Below are positions 59,702-64,000 of a stretch of 64,000 nt of DNA, piece by piece. Within the stretch, counting starts at the first letter, position 1; each line of letters opens with the position of its first letter. Below the pieces are notes generated by a model. The model had not been told where the DNA came from. It made no database searches and saw nothing but the letters and a program-made list of their open reading frames with translations. The stretch is from Ornithomonoglobus_A sp045532455. GTDB taxonomy: Bacteria > Bacillota > Clostridia > UBA1381. Position numbers and translations under genes: made by a program. The stretch is taken from NCBI GenBank assembly GCA_045532455.1, contig JAZSFX010000047.1, forward strand, positions 1 through 64,000, in the 5' to 3' direction.

Positions 59702-60493
59702 ATGGGGAAGATTATTATAGTTGCTTCGGGCAAGGGTGGTACAGGAAAAACCACAACTGCAGCAAATTTAGGAGCAGCCCTGTCGATGAGTGGGCATATG
59801 GTTGCACTTGTTGATATGGATATTGGTTTAAGAAATCTTGATATTGCGTTGGGATTAGAAAGCGCTATTGTTTACGACGCACTTGATGCGGTTGAGGAGA
59901 GATGCTCATTTGAAGATGTTCTTATAAAGCATTCAAAATACGAAAATCTGTATTTTATAGCCGCACCTCAAACTCGTAATATCACAGATGTTGATACACA
60001 AAAGCTTACAGAATTCTGGGAACGTATAGAGGGCAGATTTGATTATTGCTTAATAGACGCTCCTGCAGGAATTGTCGGCGGCGGCTTTGACTATGCCCTT
60101 AAAGGTGCCAAGAGCGCCATTATTGTAACTCTTGCAGAGCTTAGCGCACTAAGAGATGCCGACAGGGCAATATCTGTTATTGAGGACAATGGTATAGAAG
60201 AAATAAAACTTGTTGTTAACCGTATACGTCCCGAGATGATAGATAAAGGAATAATGATGAACGTAGATGAGTGTATGGATATACTTTCTATACCTATGCT
60301 TGGTATAGTGCCCGAGGACGAGGAGCTTGTTTTGGGGGCACTCACGAGTACGTTAGCCATAGAGAACGAAAAATCTATGGCAGGAAAAGCATACCTTAAT
60401 ATTGCAAAACGTATTTGCGGTGAGAGTATACCAATACTTAAGATGGAAAAACAGCAACCGTTGTATAAAAGGTTGTTTACAAGGCGTAGATAG
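59702..60493 (+). CDS. minD: Septum site-determining ATPase MinD
   Basis: A 263-residue ParA-like ATPase. It has the deviant Walker A GKGGTGKTT near residue 10, the NLGAALSMSGHMVALVDMDIGLRNLDIALGLE segment that is specific to MinD, DCLIDAPAG (Walker B region) and the VVNRIRP segment. The C-terminus ends in a short basic amphipathic helix (PLYKRLFTRRR) for membrane binding. The ATG at 59702 has AAAGGGAG 8 nt upstream. It normally works with MinC (and MinE or DivIVA); neither minC nor minE lies here. Confidence 0.92.
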   Translation: MGKIIIVASGKGGTGKTTTAANLGAALSMSGHMVALVDMDIGLRNLDIALGLESAIVYDALDAVEERCSFEDVLIKHSKYENLYFIAAPQTRNITDVDTQKLTEFWERIEGRFDYCLIDAPAGIVGGGFDYALKGAKSAIIVTLAELSALRDADRAISVIEDNGIEEIKLVVNRIRPEMIDKGIMMNVDECMDILSIPMLGIVPEDEELVLGALTSTLAIENEKSMAGKAYLNIAKRICGESIPILKMEKQQPLYKRLFTRRR

Positions 60494-60518
60494 CGCCACA
60501 AGAGAGGAGGAAAAATTT

Positions 60519-60923
60519 GTGAATATCGCATTAATCGCACACGACAAAAAGAAAGAGCTTATGGTAGAGTTCTGCATTGCTTATAAGGGTATATTGGAAG
60601 CTCATACACTATATGCGACAGGAACAACAGGAAAACAAATACAGGAGAATACGGGACTTAACGTATACAGATTTCTTTCGGGACCGCAAGGAGGCGACCA
60701 ACAGATTGGCGCACGTATTGCGTATAACGAAATTGACTTGGTTCTGTTTTTCAGAGACCCATTAAATGCCGAAAGCTACGAGCCTGATGTGTTTTCACTG
60801 TTAAGACTTTGTGATATGCACAACATTCCTATAGCAACAAACTCTGCTACTGCTGAGGTACTTATACACGGTTTAGAGCGCGGTGATTTGGATTGGCGAG
60901 ATATTGTTAATCCTAAAAATTAA
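60519..60923 (+). CDS. mgsA: Methylglyoxal synthase
   Basis: A 134-residue enzyme converting dihydroxyacetone phosphate to methylglyoxal and phosphate. It has NIALIAHDKKKELM at the N-terminus, ATGTTGKQI (phosphate loop), LSGPQGGDQQIG and FFRDPLNAESYEPD with the catalytic Asp. GTG start with GAGGAGG 8 nt upstream; 25 bp after minD. minD followed by mgsA is a common clostridial order, usually with minC, minE and rodA in between or nearby. Confidence 0.95.
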   Translation: MNIALIAHDKKKELMVEFCIAYKGILEAHTLYATGTTGKQIQENTGLNVYRFLSGPQGGDQQIGARIAYNEIDLVLFFRDPLNAESYEPDVFSLLRLCDMHNIPIATNSATAEVLIHGLERGDLDWRDIVNPKN

Positions 60924-60952
60924 TATATAATTTAAGAAAAGAGGTACATACA

Positions 60953-61990
60953 ATGAAATTAGTTAAAAGAGCGGTTGCATGCATTGGCATTTTGTCGATG
61001 TTGGCATCAACAACAGTAATGGCTGCAAACTTTACAGATATGCCTGAGGGACAAATGGGCATAGCTATTGAAAACGCTATCGGAAATGGTCTTATAAACG
61101 GATTTGAAGATAATACCGTAAGACCAAACGAAAATATTACAAGAGCGCAAATGGCTACAATTATCACAAGAGCTTTTGGTGTTGTTGATAATGCTGAAAG
61201 TTCATTTGGCGATGTAAAAGACGATGCATGGTATAAAGATGCAGTAGAAAAGTCAGTTTATATGGGTGCATTCAAGGGTGATGACAAGGGTAACTTTAAC
61301 CCCGAAAATAATATCACTTTCCAGGAAACATATACAGTTCTTGCAAGAGTATTCCAATACGAGCCAAGAAAGGTAAAAGTTAACGGAGAAGAAAAGAATA
61401 TCCCTGGGGTTAATGCCGACGCACTAAATAAATTTGCCGATGCAGCAGAGGTGGCTGATTGGGCAAAAGACTACACACTTGCAATAGTAGACAGAGGCGG
61501 ATACACAGGCTTTGACGGTAAACTAAAGCCGACAGAGTATATCACAAGAGGAGAATTTGCAATGTTGATGGACGAGCTTGTAAGCTTGTACATAGATGAA
61601 GAGGGCACATACACAAACGGTTTTGGTAACGGAGCAGTTGTTGTTCGCTCAGGTAATGTTACAGTAGACGGTATAAAGACTGCTAAAAACATTGTTATCG
61701 GCTATGGTGCAGAAGAAGCTGTTACATTAAAGAACATTGAATCATCAGGAACAGTTGTTGTTCTTGGCGGCCGCGACCGTACACCTGTTGAAGTTGAAAG
61801 AGACGGTAAAAAGGTATTAAGACCCGATGAAGCGATTGTAAGCATTCAAGGTCATCTGTATGATATAAGAACACTTTCACCATATACACTATTCAGTGTT
61901 TCATGGACAAACGAAAATCCGTCAGAAGAAGTATTTATAAAAATATATGAAGACACTTCAGTAGTAGACTTTGGTGTAACTCAGATGTAA
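60953..61990 (+). CDS. S-layer homology (SLH) domain surface protein
   Basis: A 345-residue secreted protein. Signal peptide 1-24 (ends VMA), then three SLH repeats (about 26-75, 84-135, 155-205) with FTDMPEGQMGIAIENAIGNGLINGFEDNTVRPNENITRAQMA as the clearest. SLH domains bind pyruvylated secondary cell-wall polymers. The ~130-residue C-terminal domain has a beta-rich, hydrophobic character and no known motif. AGAGGT precedes the ATG. It lies 29 bp after mgsA and may be read through from minD-mgsA. Confidence 0.92.
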   Translation: MKLVKRAVACIGILSMLASTTVMAANFTDMPEGQMGIAIENAIGNGLINGFEDNTVRPNENITRAQMATIITRAFGVVDNAESSFGDVKDDAWYKDAVEKSVYMGAFKGDDKGNFNPENNITFQETYTVLARVFQYEPRKVKVNGEEKNIPGVNADALNKFADAAEVADWAKDYTLAIVDRGGYTGFDGKLKPTEYITRGEFAMLMDELVSLYIDEEGTYTNGFGNGAVVVRSGNVTVDGIKTAKNIVIGYGAEEAVTLKNIESSGTVVVLGGRDRTPVEVERDGKKVLRPDEAIVSIQGHLYDIRTLSPYTLFSVSWTNENPSEEVFIKIYEDTSVVDFGVTQM

Positions 61991-61994
61991 TTAC

Positions 61995-62030
61995 AAAACA
62001 ATCCCGTAATTTAATACGGGATTGTTTTTT
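61995..62030 (+). terminator. Terminator of the SLH gene
   Basis: AAAACAATCCCGTA, loop, TACGGGATTGTTTTTT: a near-perfect 14-bp stem with a T run. Confidence 0.88.
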
Positions 62031-62042
62031 AGTACAAGAATT

Positions 62043-62074
62043 AAAAAGCACACCGCAAATGCGGTGTGCTTTAA
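62043..62074 (-). terminator. Terminator of gyrA-cyclophilin transcript
   Basis: AGCACACCGC, loop, GCGGTGTGCT followed by T on the minus strand, 6 bp past the cyclophilin stop. Confidence 0.85.
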
Positions 62075-62079
62075 CTTTC

Positions 62080-62562
62080 CTATACCAATTTGATTGTTTT
62101 TATAACCTGTGGGTCAAGAGGTTTATCCTGAAAATCGGTATCACATTCTGCAATAGCGTCTACAATATCCATACCGTCGGTAACTTTACCGAATGCCGCA
62201 TACTGTCCGTCAAGGTGCGGTGCATCCTTGTGCATAATAAAGAATTGACTCGATGCACTGTTTGGGAACATTGTTCTTGCCATAGAAAGCACTCCTCGTT
62301 CGTGCTTTAGTGGATTTGTAACACCGTTTGAGTTGAATTCACCCTTTATGCTTTCTGCCTCTTTGTGTTCACCGTCTACCGTAAAGCCACCGCCCTGAAT
62401 CATAAATCCATATATAACACGGTGGAAAATAAGTCCTGCAAAGAAATCCTCCTTTATAAGCTTTACAAAGTTTTCTACTGTAAGTGGAGCAGTTTCGGGG
62501 TACAATTCAGCTTTTATTACTCCACCGTTTTCCATTTCTATTTCGATATTAATGTTTGTCAT
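62080..62562 (-). CDS. Cyclophilin-type peptidyl-prolyl cis-trans isomerase
   Basis: A 160-residue cytoplasmic PPIase. It has MENGGVIKAELYPETAPLTVENFVKLI, the LIFHRVIYGFMIQGGGF core (catalytic Arg in FHRV) and GQYAAFGKVTDGMDIVDAI. No signal peptide. It isomerises X-Pro peptide bonds. It lies 30 bp downstream of gyrA and is probably on the same transcript. Confidence 0.95.
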   Translation of the reverse strand: MTNINIEIEMENGGVIKAELYPETAPLTVENFVKLIKEDFFAGLIFHRVIYGFMIQGGGFTVDGEHKEAESIKGEFNSNGVTNPLKHERGVLSMARTMFPNSASSQFFIMHKDAPHLDGQYAAFGKVTDGMDIVDAIAECDTDFQDKPLDPQVIKTIKLV

Positions 62563-62592
62563 AATAAATACTTATATCCTTTCTGTGTTTTA

Positions 62593-64000
62593 TTATTCCT
62601 CCATGTCGTCGTCATCTTCGTCATCTATATCTTCTTCTATTGGTTCTTCGATGTCTGTATCTTCTTCTTCGACTTCTTCAGGAGCAACTGTTTCTTCTTC
62701 GTCATCACGCTCGGTTATAGCAAGGCTTGCAATATTAACGCCCTCTGCAAGACGCATAACTCTCACGCCTTGTGTATATCTTCCGAGTGTGCTTATTTCA
62801 TCTGCGTGCATACGTATGATTATACCTGCCGATGTCATAATCATAATATCATTTTCGTCAGTTACAACTCTAAGACCTGCAAGCTTACCTGTCTTTTCGG
62901 TTAAGCGATAGGTGTAAATACCCTTGCCGCCTCTTGATTGGAGTCGGTATTCGTTAAAGTCTACCTTTTTACCGTAGCCATTTTCAGTAACAAGGAATAT
63001 CTTAGAGTCATAATCAACAATACAAGCGCCTACAACGTAATCGCCCTCACGAAGTCTTATTGCTCTTACACCTCGTGTTGTTCTTCCCATTGAACGCACC
63101 TTAGCCTCTGAGAACTTAACGGCCATACCGTTGTGAGTTGCAACAAGCAACTCTTTTTCGCCGTCTGTTCTGTATACACCAATAAGCTCGTCGCCATCAT
63201 TTAGCTCAATCGCTCTTAGACCGTTTGTTCTTATTCTTGAGTAGTCCATAATATCAGTTTTCTTGATAAGACCTTTTCGTGTTACAAAGGTTAAGAAGTC
63301 GCCATCTTCAAAATTGCGGATAGGAATCATAGCACTGATTTTTTCATCATTGTCAAGCGGAAGCAGATTTACAATAGCCATACCCTTTGCCTGACGTGTA
63401 GCCTCAGGAATCTGGTAACCCTTTAGCTTGTACACAATTCCCTTTGTTGTAAAGAACAATACATTGTCGTGAGTTGATGCAGCAAATATATGCTCAACAA
63501 AGTCCTCCTCACGTGTTGCCATGGCGGTAATGCCTCTGCCACCTCTCTTTTGAGATTTGTACGCAGTAACGGGCATACGCTTTACGTAACCGTTGTGAGT
63601 AAGTGTGATAATTCCGTCTTCTTCGTCAATTAACGATTCGTCGTCAATATCATTGAACACTGCTTCGATATGTGTTCTTCTGCTATCGCCGAATTTGTTC
63701 TTGATTTCTGACAGGTCTTCTTTTATTATATCCATTACTCTCGACTTGTTTGCAAGAATATCTTCAAACTCGGTAATTTTTGCACAAAGCTCTGCATATT
63801 CGTTTTCAATCTTTTCGCGTTCCATACCCGAAAGACGTCCCAACTGCATTTGTACAATAGCAGTTGCCTGCTCCTCGGAAAGTTCAAAACGCTCTATCAA
63901 AGCTTCTTTAGCCTCAGCAATACCTGCCGATGCTCTTATAATTTTTATAACCTCATCAATGTTATCTATTACTAACTTGTAACCCTCTAATATGTGAGCT
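62593..64000 (-). CDS. gyrA: DNA gyrase subunit A, C-terminal part (5' end outside window)
   Basis: The last ~469 codons of GyrA; the frame runs off the window's right edge. The N-terminal remnant (AHILEGYKLVIDNIDEVIKIIRAS) is the end of the DNA-cutting domain. The beta-pinwheel C-terminal domain follows, with the gyrase-specific GyrA box QKRGGRGI near 63540-63560, which separates it from ParC. The tail is a long acidic stretch (EEVEEEDTDIEEPIEEDIDDEDDDDMEE). GyrA wraps DNA and, with GyrB, introduces negative supercoils. Cyclophilin follows in the same direction. Confidence 0.97.
   Translation of the reverse strand, partial: AHILEGYKLVIDNIDEVIKIIRASAGIAEAKEALIERFELSEEQATAIVQMQLGRLSGMEREKIENEYAELCAKITEFEDILANKSRVMDIIKEDLSEIKNKFGDSRRTHIEAVFNDIDDESLIDEEDGIITLTHNGYVKRMPVTAYKSQKRGGRGITAMATREEDFVEHIFAASTHDNVLFFTTKGIVYKLKGYQIPEATRQAKGMAIVNLLPLDNDEKISAMIPIRNFEDGDFLTFVTRKGLIKKTDIMDYSRIRTNGLRAIELNDGDELIGVYRTDGEKELLVATHNGMAVKFSEAKVRSMGRTTRGVRAIRLREGDYVVGACIVDYDSKIFLVTENGYGKKVDFNEYRLQSRGGKGIYTYRLTEKTGKLAGLRVVTDENDIMIMTSAGIIIRMHADEISTLGRYTQGVRVMRLAEGVNIASLAITERDDEEETVAPEEVEEEDTDIEEPIEEDIDDEDDDDMEE

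Noticed and set aside
62365..62911. Plus-strand frames with Ser-rich or Phe/Cys-rich protein opposite gyrA and cyclophilin
   Set aside because: They lie antisense to well-supported genes and reflect the acidic GyrA tail read backwards (GA-rich codons give Ser-rich runs).

Overview
The window looks like a chromosomal segment of an anaerobic, spore-forming, low-GC Firmicute of the class Clostridia. The basis is: both dipicolinate synthase subunits (dpaA, dpaB); pyruvate formate-lyase with its activase; a NifS/NifU-type Fe-S pair; AT-rich intergenic DNA with consensus sigma-A promoters (17-bp spacers, strong AGGAGG ribosome binding sites); S-layer homology (SLH) and copper-amine-oxidase-N-like 'stalk' surface domains; and gene order typical of this class (infC-rpmI-rplT, rpsB-tsf, rpoB-rpoC). 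The species cannot be fixed from the sequence alone.

Layout. 1-14.4 kb: the 3' part of a Ca2+-type P-ATPase, tRNA-Leu, an RsmF-like rRNA methyltransferase, a duplicated-domain secreted protein, ilvE, a lone GH2 glycosidase, gap, a small diguanylate cyclase, a self-regulated-looking XRE gene, a membrane protein, a stalk-domain protein, a clostridial palindromic repeat and a four-tRNA array (Pro-Val-Thr-Tyr). 14.5-24 kb, mostly minus strand: a YkvI-like membrane protein, the L20-leader/infC-rpmI-rplT operon (infC starts with ATT), rpsB-tsf, then a nifS-nifU-flippase-pyk run behind an operator-like palindrome. 24-32.7 kb: tmcAL; mtnN-luxS-XRE (S-adenosylhomocysteine recycling); dpaAB; pflB-pflA; a secreted lytic transglycosylase. 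32.8-40.6 kb: rpoB-rpoC behind their own consensus promoter. 40.6-43.9 kb: a compact operon of E2-like acyltransferase, acyl-CoA ligase and TrhA/PAQR membrane protein. 43.9-46.3 kb: a short accessory patch (KilA-N protein, a probably truncated gene, a small membrane protein with a defective-looking start). 46.4-51 kb: EamA exporter, NhaC-type antiporter, Lrp regulator coupled to an aminotransferase. 51.2-59.5 kb: a five-gene run of a secreted papain-like protease, a heterodimeric ABC exporter, a GAP1-N2-like protein and a membrane protein. 59.6-64 kb: minD-mgsA-SLH protein, and on the minus strand gyrA (3' part)-cyclophilin.

The strongest candidates for something undescribed are (a) the protease/ABC exporter/GAP1-N2-like/membrane-protein operon at 51.2-59.5 kb; (b) the overlapping three-gene lipid-type operon at 41-44 kb, whose E2-like protein has Glu in place of the catalytic His; (c) a pair of dispersed repeats (18958-19031 and 26733-26820) lying in the same sense downstream of the pyk and luxS-XRE genes and predicted to form a UUCG-tetraloop RNA hairpin; and (d) a three-unit repeat at 51035-51218. 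Functions for these are inferences from sequence and context only.
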